From the NCBI RefSeq assembly GCF_036588685.1, contig NC_086376.1:15391911-15455910 (forward strand): DNA of 64,000 nt. The letters are read 5' to 3'. The position numbers and the translations under genes were made by a program. This DNA comes from Mytilus trossulus (taxonomy: Eukaryota; Mollusca; Bivalvia; Mytilida; Mytilidae). Under the pieces are notes generated by a model. The model had not been told where the DNA came from, did not search any database, and was given only the letters and a program-made list of their open reading frames with translations. Positions 45,323 through 59,500 of this stretch are shown in pieces (the stretch's first letter is position 1; each line of letters begins with the position of its first letter).

Positions 45323-45840
45323 ATATATGGTTGGATTGTGAAAGACTTGTAATAAGCTACAAAAAAATGTGTACATAATATCTGTCTGAAGTCATCTTTC
45401 AGGGGCTTGTATGAAGAGAGTTTAAAGGTTTCTCTAGGCCAAGTTAGCAACACTAAGTACTATTACTAGTTTTCTGTAAAATGACCAAATCACTAAGGTT
45501 ATTTAAGCTTTTGATAACTAACTGTTTTTGAATGTACTAAATACGGTGAATTATAATTTGTTATGAGGACCATGAAATCAGTATAAGCTTTGTGTGCTGT
45601 CTAAAAGAGTTGTGTGTCTGTCACTGTCAGCCAACCAGAGCATGGCACAGGCACACAGAACAAGTTATTATTTTCATTTTTAAAAGTGGAATCTTTTTAT
45701 TAACAACAAATTTGTTTATTGTATTGAATGCTGAAATTCTATTTCTGAATCTTTTTGCATTATGGTTATCAAATTTTATTTACATGCTTTATAGGTTGTT
45801 AATGAGTCAAAACTGTTAAGAATAAAAAAAATAGTATATT
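45323..45840 (+). other. Probable 3' UTR of the C6orf163 homologue
   Basis: About 500 bp of unique AT-rich DNA up to an AATAAA at 45821-45826. A 75-codon frame inside (45592-45819) has no recognisable features. Confidence 0.4.
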
Positions 45841-47861
45841 GTAAATTAGAAGTACAAGATACGGAGTAGAGTACAAGTATGATAAAAATCTGTTATTTTT
45901 TAACAAGAAAAAAGGTTAGACATCATGTATAAAAATCTTACTGCTGAATGCTTTATATATTTTTGTTTTGAATAGTGCCAATAATTATGCCTTCTAAAGA
46001 GTTTACTTGTGAAAGCCAAATGACTTGTTTATTGTGCCTTAGATGTATTTCTATAAAATTTTGTTGCCAAATTATTATTTTACTTATTAATACCGCAACC
46101 TTAAAACTTTTCCATCTACAGATGTAGTACATGTATCTTTTGTTTTCTTGAAACATTAAAATCTATGTCACAGTGATATTAGTGTCTGTGAATGTACAAA
46201 CATTCTGCTGATGAAAAGTAAGCTTTAATATTTGATTTTGTCAGGGACTCTTCAGGGATAAACATTACTGTGTTTTCACTTACAGCTTTCTTCTAAGCAC
46301 TTCACATGCATACCATATAAAATTCGGTGTAACTATTTGTTAAAAGATTATATATTTATTCATTGAACACATTGTCAATATCAATAGTCATGTTTGGTAA
46401 TTTTCACAAAAGTTACTAAGCATTATATTATAATAATAGGAATGATAATTTGTATTTTGAAATGGTGTTTATGTGTTCAGCTGATATTCAATTTTTTTAA
46501 TATTTATCGGTTCAAGAAATTTCATGCATTATGAATTTGTTATTGAGAAAACTAGATTACACACTTAATCTTTTACTTTTGGAATAACTTGTCATTATCT
46601 TATCTTGTGACACAGATGTTACTTTTCACTATTTTATAAAATCTTTTTCATCTTTTTACCTTATTGTCATAAAAGATTGCTCATTCTACAGGCAATCAAA
46701 CTATCTGTGATTAAGTTATGTTATTTTTTATATTTTTGTATACACCTGTTGAAGTTTTCAAATGAATTTGTTATATTACATTATATCCAATCTTTAAAAG
46801 GTTGTTTTTTTCTGCTGCTGATTTATTCTTTTTTTTAATTTTATGAAGAGCTTTTTTTTAAATGTCCAAAGTTGAAACAAGATTGCTTAGACTGAATTCA
46901 TCTTAGATAAAATCGCTTAAAAAAGTTTGAGCAATGTTAATATATATATCTTTATTTGCAAAACATACAAAAACCAATTTTGGTTGTGGCAAATACATTA
47001 GAAACCTTTTGAGATGTGATTTTGACAAAATTCTAATTGGAATAAGTTTGAGCAATGTTAATTAAAAACCTTTTGAGATTTGATTTTGACAAAATTCTAA
47101 TTGGAATAAGCAGTTGCAATGAAATGAGTTTATGTCATATAAAGTTTGTGTTTTTAATGGGAACCAGAGCATAAATCAGAAATGTATTAAATGTATATTT
47201 TAGAGTAGCAATAGTTCTACCAATGGTTGTAGAGGACTTTAGTTGCTTTGTTATAGGGTTACGGTTTCTTATCAGTTGTTCAAGTGCATAATTTGGTTGT
47301 AATTTTGTTTAAAAGGATGAAAACATAGGACAAAACCTTTGACCAAAATAGATTTGTTCTAAATAGAAATATTTGCATATTTATTAACCTTTGATGAAGG
47401 CATTGGCTGCCAAAAAACATGGATTTATTTTTGATATTATGATTAGGAATTCTTTCTCTATAAAAACTGTGATTGTAGAATATCTAGACTTCAGAAAGAA
47501 TTTGATTATAGAGTATATTTTTTGTTTAGTAGGAAAATGTCTGCATCAGAATATGTGTACCAAATTGTTTTATGCAATCTATAGATCTAAATGTTATATA
47601 TTTTGTTTTTGTCTTGCCTTTTGTTTTATTCAACTGCTGCTCTGTATTGTTGAAGATTATATTGAGATTCTGTGATAAAAAATATACTTGTTTTGAATTA
47701 TTTTTTTATTCCATATCAATTTTTTTTTTATTTTATATTTGCCCTGACCTGTTAATTTTTTTTCTCTTATTCTCCTCCTTGAGTTATCTTTTTCCTGACA
47801 TGTTGGTAATTTAATCAACCTTTGGTTAGTATGATCTCAGTTCTTTATTGGTCAATTTTCT
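45841..47861. other. Intergenic DNA with a small tandem duplication
   Basis: No gene seen. A ~65-bp tandem duplication at 46925-47110 shares TTTGAGCAATGTTAAT, AACCTTTTGAGAT and GACAAAATTCTAATTGGAAT. Confidence 0.4.
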
Positions 47862-50800
47862 TGGTATATCAGTCCAAGCATCTATGTGAATGGTGTCGTA
47901 CAACTTCTGTCAATTATAAATTTGGTGTAGCAGTCAATCATCTATGCAAATGGTATTGTGCAACTTCTATCACCTTATAAAACTTGGTATAGTAGTCGGA
48001 GCATGTATGCAAATGGTGTCATACAATTTCTGACACCTTATATAATTTGGTATAGCAGTCAATCATCTATGCAAATGGTGTCATACAACTTCTGTCAATT
48101 ATAAATTTGGTGTAGCAATTTGGAATAGTAGTCCTAGCATCTATGCAAATGGCGTCATGCAACTTCTGTCACCTAATAGAATTGGAATAGTAGTCTGAGC
48201 ATCTATGTAAATGGTGTCATACAACTTCTGACAATTATAAATATGGTAAAGCAGTCCAGCATTTATGCAAATGTTGTCATACAACTTCTGACACCTTATA
48301 AACTTGGTATAGCAGTCAGTCATCTATGTAAATGGTGCCATACAGTTTCTGAAACCTTATAGAATTGGTAAAGCAGTACAAGCATCTATGCAAATGGTGT
48401 CATACAACTTCTGTCACCTAATACATTTGGTATAGAAGTCAGTCATCTATGTAAATGGTGTCATACAACTTCTGTCACCTTATAAATTTGGTATAGCAGT
48501 CAGTCATCTATGTAAAAGATGTCATACAACTTCTGACACCTTAAAAATTTGGTATTGCAGTCAGTCATCTATGTAAATGGTGTCATACTACTTCTGACAC
48601 CTAATACATTTGGTATAGTAGTCCAAGAATCTATGCAAATTGTGTCGTACAACTTCTGTCACCTTATAAATTTGGTATAGTAGTCCAAGAATCTATGCAA
48701 ATTGTGTCATACAACTTCTGACACCTTATAAATTTGGTATAGCAGTCAGTCATCTATGTAAATGGTGTCATACAACTTCTGACACCTTATAAATTTGGTA
48801 TAGCAGTCTGTCATCTATGTAAATGGTGTCATACTACGTCTAACACCTAATACATTTGGTATAGAAGTCAGTCATCTATGTAAATTGTGTCATACTACTT
48901 CTGACACCTAATACATTTGGTATAGAAGTCGGTCATCTATGTAAATGGTGTCATACAACTTCTGTCACCTTATAAATTTGGTATAGCAGTCAGTCATCTA
49001 TGTAAATGGTGTCATACTACTTCTGACACCTAATACATTTGGTATAGTAGCCCAATAATCTATGCAAATTGTGTCATTCAACTTCTGTCACCTTATAAAT
49101 TTGGTATAGTAGTCCAATAATCTATGCAAATTGTGTCATACAACTTCTGACACCTTATAAATTTGGTATAGCAGTCAGTCATCTATGTAAATGGTGTCAT
49201 ACAACTTCTGACACCTTATAAATTTGGTATAGCAGTCTGTCATCTATGTAAATGGTGTCATACTACGTCTAACACCTAATACATTTGGTATAGAAGTCAG
49301 TCATCTATGTAAATTGTGTCATACTACTTCTGACACCTAATACATTTGGTATAGAAGTCGGTCATCTATGTAAATGGTGTCATACAACTTCTGTCACCTT
49401 ATAGAATTGGTAAAGCAGTCCAAGAATCTATGCAAATTGTGTCATACAACTTCTGTCACCTTATAAATTTGGTATAGCAGTCAGTCATCTATGTAAATTG
49501 TGTCAAACAACTTCTGACACCTTATATATTTGGTATAGCAGTCTGTCATCTATGTCAATGGTGTCATACTACGTCTAACACCTAATACATTTGGTATAGA
49601 AGTCAGTCATCTATGTAAATGGTGTCATACAACTTCTGTCACCTTATATAATTGGTAAAGCAGTCCAAGAATCTATGCAAATTGTGTCATACAACTTCTG
49701 TCACCTTATAAATTTGGTATAGCAGTCAGTCATCTATGTAAATTGTGTCATACAACTTCTGACACCTTATAAATTTGATATAGCAGTCTGTCATCTATGT
49801 CAATGGTGTCATACTACGTCTAACACCTAATACATTTGGTATAGAAGTCAGTCATCTATGTAAATGTTGTCATACAACTTCTGACACCTTATAAGATTGG
49901 CATAGCAGTCAGTCATCTATGTAAATGGTGTCATACTACTTCTGACACCTAATACATTTGGTATAGAAGTCAGTCATCTATGTAAATGGTGTCATACAAC
50001 TTCTGTCACCTTATAGAATTGGTATAGCAGTCCAAGCATCTATGCAAATTGTGTCATACAACTTCTGTCACCTAATTTATTTGGTATAGCAGTCAGTCAT
50101 CTTTGCAAATTGTGTCATACAACTTCTGTCACCTTATAAATTTGGTGTAGCAGTCAGTCATCTATGTAAATGGTGTCATACTACTTCTGACACCTAATAC
50201 ATTTGGTATAGAAGTCAGTCATCTATGTAAATGGTGTCATACAACTTCTGTCACCTTATAGAATTGGTATCTCAGTCCAAGAATCTATACAAATTGTGTC
50301 ATACAACTTCTGTCACCTTATAAATTTGGTATAGCAGTCAGTCATCTATGTTAATGGTGTCATACAACTTCTGACACCTTATAAATTTGGTATAGCAGTC
50401 TGTCATCTATGTAAATGGTGTCATACTACGTCTAACACCTAATACATTTGGTATATATAAGTCAGTCATTTGTGTAAATTGTGTAATACAACTTCTGACA
50501 CCTAATACATTTGGTATAGAAGTCGGTCATCTATGTAAATGGTGTCATACAACTTCTGTCACCTTATAGAATTGGTATAGCAGTCCAAGCATCTATGCAA
50601 ATTGGGTCATACAACTTCTGTCACCTTATCAATTTGGTATAGCAGTCAGTCATCTATGTAAATGGTGTCATACAACTTCTGACACCTTATAAGATTGGCA
50701 TAGCAGTCAGTCATCTATGTAGATGGTGTCATACTACTTCTGACACCTAATACATTTGGTATAGAAGTCAGTCATATAGGTAAATGGTGTCATACAACTT

Positions 50801-52062
50801 CTGTCACCTTATAGAATTGGTATAGCAGTCCAAGCATCTATGCAAATTGTGTCATACAACTTCTGTCACCTTATAAATTTGGTATAGCAGTCAGTCATCT
50901 ATGCAAAGGTGTCATACAACTTCTGTCACCTTGTAAATTTTGTAAAGCAGTCAGTCATCTATGTTAATGGTGTCATACAGTTTCTGAAACCATATAAGTT
51001 GGGTATAGCAGTCAGTCATCTATGCAAATGGTGTCATACAACTTCTGAAACCTTGTAAATTTTGTAAAGCAGTCAGTCATCTATGTAAATGGTGTCATAC
51101 AACTTCTGACAACTTGTAGAATTTGTATAGCAGTCCAAGCATCTATGCAAATGGTGTCAAACAACTTCTGTCACCTTATAGAATTGGTATAGAAGTCCAA
51201 GCATCTATGCAAATTGTGTCATACAACTTCTGTCAATTATAAATTTGGTAAAGCAGTCCCGAATCTATGCAAATGGTGTTGTGAAACTTCTGACACCTCA
51301 TATAATTGGTATAGCAGTTCAAGAATCTATAAGAATTGTGTTGTATAACTTCTGACACCTTATTAATTTGGTATAGCAGTCAGTCATCTATGCGAATAGT
51401 GTCATACAGTTTCTGAAACCATATAAATTGGGTATAGCAGTCAGTCATCTATGCAAATGGTGTCATACAACTTCTGTCACCTTATAAATTTGGTATAGCA
51501 GTCAGTTATCTTTGTAAATTGTGTCATATAACTTCTGACACCTTATAGAATTGGTATAGCAGTCCAAGCATCTATGCAAATGGTGTCATACATCTTCTGT
51601 CAACTTATAAATTTGGTTTAGCAGTCAGTCATCTATGTAAATGGTGTCATACAACTTCTGACACCTAATAAATTGGGTATAGCAGTCAGTCATCTATGCA
51701 AAGGTGTCATACAACTTCTGTCACCTTGTAAATAGCAGTCAGTCATCTATGTAAATTGTGTCATTCTACTTCTGACACCTAATACATTTGGTATAGAAGT
51801 CAGTCATCTGTGTAAATGGTGCCATACAACTTCTGACACCTTATAGAATTGGTATAGCAGTTCAAGCATCTATGCAAATGGTGTCATATAACTTCTGACA
51901 CCTTATGAATTTAGTAAAGCAGTCAGTTATCTATGTAAATGGTGTCATACAACTTTTGACACCTTAATTATAGAATTGGTATAGCAGTCAGTCATCTATG
52001 CGAATGCTGTCATACAACTTCTGTCAACTTATAGATGTGTTATAGCAGTCAGTCATCTATGT
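47862..52062. repeat. 61-bp minisatellite, ~69 units, with higher-order structure
   Basis: The unit runs GGTATAGCAGTCAGTCATCT, ATGTAAATGGTGTCATACAA, CTTCTGACACCTTATAAATT, T. Units fall into classes (TCAGTCATC or TCCAAGCATC; ATGTAAATGG or ATGCAAATTG; ACAACTTCTG or the rarer ACTACGTCTAACACC). A block of seven units (~427 bp) near 48600 is repeated near 49028, so the array grew by multi-unit duplication. Units at the edges are more diverged than those inside. Not a CRISPR: there are no unique spacers. Confidence 0.95.
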
Positions 52063-52119
52063 AATTTAATTGTATACTGTTGCCAGAAATTTCGGGACTA
52101 TTTTTCGTTTATATATCAC

Positions 52120-52765
52120 AAAAAGGCCCAGATCAATATTTTTCGAAGGGTTAAATATTTCTCAGTGGTGTCCTGCCATGGCTTTGTTTGAATTTGTTTG
52201 TTAGCTTTTTGGTCATGAATGTTTGTCTCTAATATTTAATTAACTCTGCATTTGTATTCAGATATCGCAGATCAAATTTATTCGTTCATTGTGTAATCAT
52301 ACGTTTTTTGATTGAGTTAAGTCTGTCAATTGATATTTTATCGTGTGCTTTTCTATGTGGTGATGTTATGCTATTGTTTCAGAAAAAGGGAGAAGGTTTG
52401 GATCCATTAAAACGTTTAATCCCGCTGCAAATGTTTGCAGCTGTCCTAAGTCAGGAATCTGATGTACAGTAGTTGTCGTTTGTTTATGTAATATATACGT
52501 GTTTCTCGTTTCTCGTTGTTTATGTAATATATACGTGTGTCTCGTTTCTCGTTTTGTTTATATATATTAGACTGTTGGTTTCCCCGTTTGAATGGTTTTA
52601 CACTAGTAATTTGGGGGCCCTTTATAGCTTGTTGTTTGGTGTGAGCCAAGGCTACGTGTTGAAGGCCGTACTTTAACCTATAATGGTTTACTTTTTAAAT
52701 TGTTATTTGGATGGAGAGTTGTCTCATTGACACTCACACCACATCTTCCTACATCTATTTGATTT
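52120..52765 (+). mobile_element. Family B retroelement tail, truncated copy
   Basis: From about 52150 the sequence follows 18140-18706 closely to the same terminal CTCACACCACATCTTCC. A ~38-bp internal duplication (TTTATGTAATATATACGTGT twice, 52482-52550) is specific to this copy. No RT sequence remains. Confidence 0.8.
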
Positions 52766-52869
52766 CTCGCAAGCTCCCTTTTTGTTTAGTCAGATCGTAT
52801 CAGAGAGGCTGACTTTTCCACGCGAATTTATATCTTTTTCGAAGGAAGGAGAACATTTTCAAAAAGATT

Positions 52870-53040
52870 ATATGAACTCAAAAGATTAAAACGAAAACAG
52901 ACAATGCAATGGCAAAACACAAAAAAAAAGGATAAAAAGACAAAAATAAAAGCATACAAAACACAACATAGAAAACATAAGACTGAGTGAACAACACGAA
53001 CTCCATTAAAAAATCTGAGGTGCTCTGTAAGATGATAAAG
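52870..53040 (+). repeat. Interspersed repeat family C, diverged copy
   Basis: Shares CACAACATAGAAAA, GAACAACACGAACTCC and GAGGTGCTCTG with the copy at 10383-10800. Confidence 0.55.
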
Positions 53041-53263
53041 TAAAAAGTAAAATAATTTATATATGTATTAAGTGAAAAAAAAAAATGCAATAATAACCGG
53101 TTGGTCGTACAGTACCTGTTGTGATTTCAGGAGCTATTATATTGGGTCAATAAATTATGCCAAAGGTGCGTTAACATTCTTTAATGACGTCCTTTGCGTC
53201 TTTCATTCTTTGTATCGGTCGTTATTATGCTGTGGTATATTATCTAGCATTGGTGGTAATTAG

Positions 53264-53344
53264 CTACATCGAAAAATCGATTTCCGTAAACAATCGAACA
53301 GTCACTTCCGGGTAGCTCGTCAATTTCCGGCATAATAATAAAAG
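53264..53344 (+). promoter_or_regulatory. Candidate promoter/5' UTR of the attractin gene with ETS-type sites
   Basis: CACTTCCGGG (53303-53312) is a full ETS/GABP core on the minus strand, and a second ATTTCCGGC lies 20 bp downstream. No TATA box is visible. The start codon is only ~33 bp past the first site, implying a short 5' UTR. Confidence 0.45.
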
Positions 53345-53553
53345 ATGTCTATTGACATTATGCATCTGGAAAGACGTCACTATTTCTTAATTTGTGTGTG
53401 TACGTTTATTTTAATTCTTATAATACCGGACTCATCTTGTACAACACATTGTGATGAAATAAATTGCAGAGAAGGAGAATGTATAAATGATTCCTGTATT
53501 TGTGATAAAGGTTGGAAAGGCCCAGCTTGTCAGCACTGTACAGGAAGAGTAAG
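53345..53553 (+). CDS. ATRN: Attractin gene, exon 1 (signal peptide and EGF-like module)
   Basis: The frame opens at ATG 53345 (a second in-frame ATG at 53360 may serve). The hydrophobic core FLICVCTFILILII is followed by CTTHCDEINCREGECINDSC and ICDKGWKGPACQHC. The donor is GTAAG|GTAAGA. Confidence 0.88.
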
Positions 53554-56500
53554 GTAAGAAAACTATAATAAAACTAATGAGGGGTCAGGTAGTGTTAACT
53601 GTGAAGAGAATGAAGTCAGTTTAATTTAATCTAAAAACTTGTAGTACGTATAGGCAGATGTGCAAATTCTTTGCATGGCTTACATTGTACATGTAGGTCT
53701 GTAAAAGAGGGACAAAAGATACCAAAGGGACAGTCAAACTCATAAATCTAAAACAAACTGACAATGCCATGGCTAAAAATGAAAAAAAAGACAAACTGAC
53801 AAACTATAGTACACATGACACAACATAGAAAACTAAAGAATAAACAACACAAACTTAGGTAAAAATGTAGCTACATTTGCTCTCCATTCCATCTCAACCT
53901 TTCGCACAAAAGGAACTTTTTTTTAGCAATTGTCACCTTGGCATTGATTGGACTAGTCTCTCAAAGGGGTAAGGGTTGATTTTGGCCTCAAATTTCAGGT
54001 CAATCATGATCTAACGAAAGTTTTTGGACACTTTTTAAACACTAAGTGTCTATTTCAATACATCTTATCGCTATTTGTCCGCCATTACTGGACATCACAC
54101 AAGTTCCCATAAAATTTTGACGTCATAATAGAAAATATCTGACGCCACAATGGAAAAGAGATTGTTGTCTAACGTCAAAAGTTCAAGCAGGACAGATTCT
54201 CGGGTCAAGCGGGAATAGCGATAAGGTGTATTGATTCAATTAGAAAATGTGAAAGATTGTAACTGATTTAGACACAACGTTAGATATATATTGCTACCAC
54301 TCCGAAAAATAGCGTTAAGTAAACATTTGACGGGAAATTTTTTATAGAAATGCTGAAATAAGTATTTCAAATTATACATGAAAATAAAGATTAATTCTTA
54401 AATTTTCACATTATGACAGAAAAAGAATAAAAATATAATAACCATATAGGCTTAGGAAGACACAGATTATCCGAAAAAACGTTTACTTAGCGTTGTCCCA
54501 TGTAACAAACTCGAAACATAAAACTCGAACACTTCGTGAAATGTGCATGCAAATTTTGCATGAACATTCTATGACGGGATATATTTCAGTATTGGTTGAC
54601 ATGGTTGTCTCCATTTAAAATTTGCATACATATTTTCAAAAGAATATGATGTACGGAAATGTCCCATCGGAAATTTAATTTGAAAACTTAAAACATTGCA
54701 GTTCAAAAATAAAATTTTGACAAGATAATTTATTGAATTGTATGCACGATCGTTGTGTACTAAGTGTTTGCTCCCGAAATTCGAATTGAAAAATAAATTG
54801 AGCTACATAATAAATTCAAAACAATAAACTTGCAATATCTTGCGGAAATGTCCGAGTTCAACTTTCGTGCCTTCACAAAAACTTTTACAGAAAAAAACGG
54901 GAGATTTTATTTCGTGATGATTCTTTTTCGGCCTTGATAACTATACCAATAAAAAGTACTTTTAAAGTTGAAGTTGGTACACCAAATAACATTAATATTA
55001 CAGGGTTATCTATAAAAAATACAGATTAGTGAAAATGTCTTGCAAGTTTGTCCGTTATCATAATTTGACGTCGCTACAAGCGTAATATGCTAGGGACGGC
55101 ATGCACTGCGTGTGCCTTCCTCCACTAAATATAAATGTCCTGCTTTAAACAAAACGAAATGATGCACACATTACAAAAATACATATCTATAAGACTGTGA
55201 AAAAGTAAGAACACTTATGTATCATAAGTATAAGCTATTGTGTGTCACTGCTTGTATAAAATCATACTCGGGTTGAATATATATTGCAGCAATATTCCTC
55301 TAAAAACACATAATCACTAACAGTAAAATTGAATATCCTATGTTAATTATAAAATCATTGGATTCTAACGGCATTTATACCTGTGTGTTATAATTTGCAT
55401 TTACCCAAAAGGGAAAGCAGGAAGAAATAGATAGAGCACGTTTCCAATTTAACGTCATTTTTATGTTACACTAAATGGTAGCAATATCTGACGTTGCGTC
55501 TTCGTCATTAAAAACGCTCTGATTCAAGCTTAAATATGAAAAATCTAGCAAATATGCCAAAAAACATCAACCTTTTTATACATGTATGTTTTGTATTTAA
55601 TACAAAAATGTATCATCATATACATGTACCCGTTTGATTGGTTTTACACTAGTAATTTTGGGGCCCTTTATAGCTTGTTGTTCGGTGTGAGCCAAGGCTC
55701 CGTGTTGAAGGCCGTACTTTAACTTATAATGGTTTACTTTTTAAATTGTTATTTGGATGGAGAGTTGTCTCATTGGCACTCACACCATATCTTCCTATAT
55801 CTACAACTTACATTTCAATATTATGGATGAACACAAATGAACACTTTCATTTAAGATGAAAACCGCCTAAGGCTACACTTAAAAATATCTTGGTTTGCCC
55901 AAACCCTACCCAAAGGTTGAGACAGTGGGTAGGTAGGTAGGCATTTTCTTTTAAAAAAAAAGAAAGAAGGAAATTGAAGTATCAGATGTTTATTAGTCTT
56001 CATGCCTATTTGATTAAAAAAAACTTCTTCAAATCAGGACAATAAAAGAATTTGAGTAGGCAGCTTTTTTCTGGGTAGGTAGCGTTTAGGCAAACAAACC
56101 TATTATTTATTACGGCCTAAAAATTAACCAAAATGCTAAAATTTTGAGGATTTTAGTAATTTAGCATGACTATGCCAGAACACATGGAACATGATATTTG
56201 TGCATTGTATTGTCAAAAACAGCTCATATTTATGTAGTTGAATCATTTTACTTTCCAAATATAGCTTAAAGATTGCATTTTCACAATTTTCTAAAACTAC
56301 TATATTTTGGGTCCAAAAAGGGGTCTTACTGAACCTACTCCTTTGACGATTCGCTATCAAATCAACCAATTATATTGATATCATAGGAACTTCAGCAAAC
56401 TTGAACTCAAATTTTAACACTGCTGTTTAAACAGGTAGATAATAAAGGAGAGTAAAGGCTGCAATGTTTAGTATGCTTTACTTGGAGTCAATGATACACT

Positions 56501-59500
56501 TAAGAGATGTCAGCAAGTGACTTAGCGTCTATCATTACATGTATGTAAAATAGGCAGTAAAACGTAAACCAATTAAACTGTAACTCAACTAATTCACAAC
56601 ATTCTAGGGGACGCAAAATAGATTAGTTACTGCTAGTTAACTTCATGGTGGCAGCACAGATACATTTTATGTAAATGCCCGAGAAGTGCAGACTCATATT
56701 CTTGACAAACTGAATTGGTGTTTTTCATTTCCTTAAGAACTCAGTAGGGATAGTATTGTGCTTATTTCTTTTCTGAGTTCCTGTCAATATAATACATAAT
56801 AAACTTACATGATTATGATGATGCACTACTTATTCTTGTCTAAGTTATTAAATCACGTACATTTTAGATCGAAAGCTGATCGCAGGATTTAGGCTGTACA
56901 TGTGTATTAGTGAACACAAAAGAGTTCATGACCAGTTATAATTAACATGATGTAATATTGACATACATTGTACATGTATTGTACTGTGGATTCATTCATT
57001 TTTGTGGTACATTTTTTTCAGGAATGAGTAAAAAATGTAGTTATCCACTTCATAGTTTTGCCAAAAGCCTGCATATATATAAATACAAGCCAAAGGTTTC
57101 TAATGGGCTAATTTTCTTTTTCACTGGCCACCTCTTTCGCTAGAACAATATAGTTTTCACCAACTATTCTAATATGACGACCTATTATCGTCAACCAGTA
57201 TATATTATACCTGTAGCACAAACACACCCTTCAGAGTTCTCCCTAAGGAACTTTGAAGGCGAGTCCAGGGACTCACATTTTTGGCCATGGTGAGTCCAAC
57301 AGTAAGAAAAATATATTTTATTGCAATATAATTTATCATTTTAGTCTCCATGACCTAATAGAACAATGAAATGACATTAAATTCAGATTACTTTTAAACT
57401 TTTGCTATAAAATGATGACATGTGTGTTCAGTTTATGCAAAATATTTCAATCTTGATGCTACTTTTGAAAATTGTGATTCCAGACAGATTTTCATGAGTA
57501 CTGGCCTAGGACTCATGGACTCGACTTAGTGAGAACCCTTCTCAGTAATACACAAAAAAGAAAAAGTTGAAACCGTTAAAACCATGACTTCAACACATGT
57601 GTCATTGAAATTGGTTGTAAAGCTAGGCTATCCACTTAAAATCTTAAAATTTGTACCTTGTTAAAAATTGAAATTCAAGATTCACCAATATATCAAGTAT
57701 CAATGAAATTGTAAAACAAATAATTAGGAATCCACAGTGCTCTGTATGTTGTGTTGAAAAAAAATCAGTTTAACTGTTAGGCCACACCAATTTAATTTCT
57801 TGTTCTACGGATTTTTGGACTCCAAAATATGTGGCGAGCGAGCGATTTGAAAATTTTAATAAAAAAATATTTAATTTGCAAATTTTTGAGGCGAAACTTG
57901 AAAAGTAAAGGCGAGCGATTATAATTTTTTTTTGTATACATTAAAAAGTAGATTTTGACAATATAAAATCTTGATTTATCACTTGTATGTTGACATTTCT
58001 TTAATTTCTGATGTATTTTTTCCCTGTTCACCAAGAAATAGTTACATCTGGTCTATGTGTGTGTGACTGACAATGAGACAATTCTCCATTCAAGTCATAA
58101 TCAGTTTGGGGGCAACCCCTTAATGTTGTAAATATCCCTTTTACATGTTTTATGAGGGATCAATATAAGTTATAATATATTTGTTTGTATAAAAGAGCTC
58201 ATATTTTCTCAAAGAACTATATATCTATCTGGTATTAAATGGTCAAAACATGTCCAAGAATTTTGTAATATTCCTGGACTTTAACCATGTTAACACATTT
58301 ACTTTAACAGTTTAATATTATTCAAAATAAGTGGACCCCTCTTTTAGAAAAAGTTGTTTAAAATATGATGCAACTCTTCTCTTTTTGAGTACAAATTTCT
58401 AAGTTTTCAAAGGTTTTGTATAGAAGAACTATGCAAATCCTTGGTATTTCTGTTTTCTTTTCTACATCAATAAAATGACCCCTTATCTGAGGGAGGGTTG
58501 TTCTCAACCTGATAATAACAAACACAGGTCGAAGTACGGCCTTTTACACAGGGCTTTGATACAGACCAAACAGCAAGCTATAAAGGACCCCAAAATTATT
58601 AGCGTACACAATTCGATCAGGAAAACCAACGGTCTAATTTATATATATATCCAAACAGGAAAATACCAAATTATAAACAACATCAACAAACGATAACTGC
58701 TGAACGACAAGCCCCTGAATCAATCAGGACAGGTGCATAAACATGCAGTGGCTATAGATAGTTTTGTTTCGCCAGCATACAATATAATTGCAGTTGAAGG
58801 CAAATCCTTCAGAAGTTCTTCATACTTTATTCTAACAGCGAATATGTTTTGATAGGGAATATAAGTAACGGGGAAAGAAACCAATTGTTTGTTCTTTACA
58901 GGTATTTCCGCGCTATTATAAATTTATATCGGAGCACTCCCTCTTTGGATAAATAGGTTTCATGCTGAAGCAAATATTCTCACAGATATTTACACCTTGT
59001 GGTGGGGTGATTTTATGTTTAAAGTCGTTATATACAGGTTAGACTGTGATTTTAAAACAAATGTTGATATCTTTTTAATAATATTTACAAAACCAATGGT
59101 GCGGGAAATGGACATGATTACATTTCCAGATGCGGGAAGCGGGAATATAAAAATATAAAAAAAATCTGTTTTGAAAAAAATAGGTGGGGGCAGGTCCGTC
59201 GAACAAGGAATCAAATTGGTGTGGCCTTACCAAATGATAGTTAAATAATAATATGAAAAAATTAAATCAAATTTAAATTAAATCAAATAAAAAATATGCA
59301 AATCAAAATAATACATTGTAGAAAACAGTATTTTATCAGGACTGTGTCAAGTATTTCTTGTAAAAGTGTTTTGGGTTACACACATTTTCATGTGGTATAA
59401 AATAGAAGATTTGATATGATTGCCAATGAGACAACTCTTCACCACAGACCAAATTTAAATGTCATAGAAATTATGGTCCATTCTGTAATTTCAATATCAC

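Noticed and set aside
47862..52062. CRISPR-like array
   Set aside because: The whole 61-bp unit repeats with no unique spacers, in a genome with spliced genes. It is a minisatellite.
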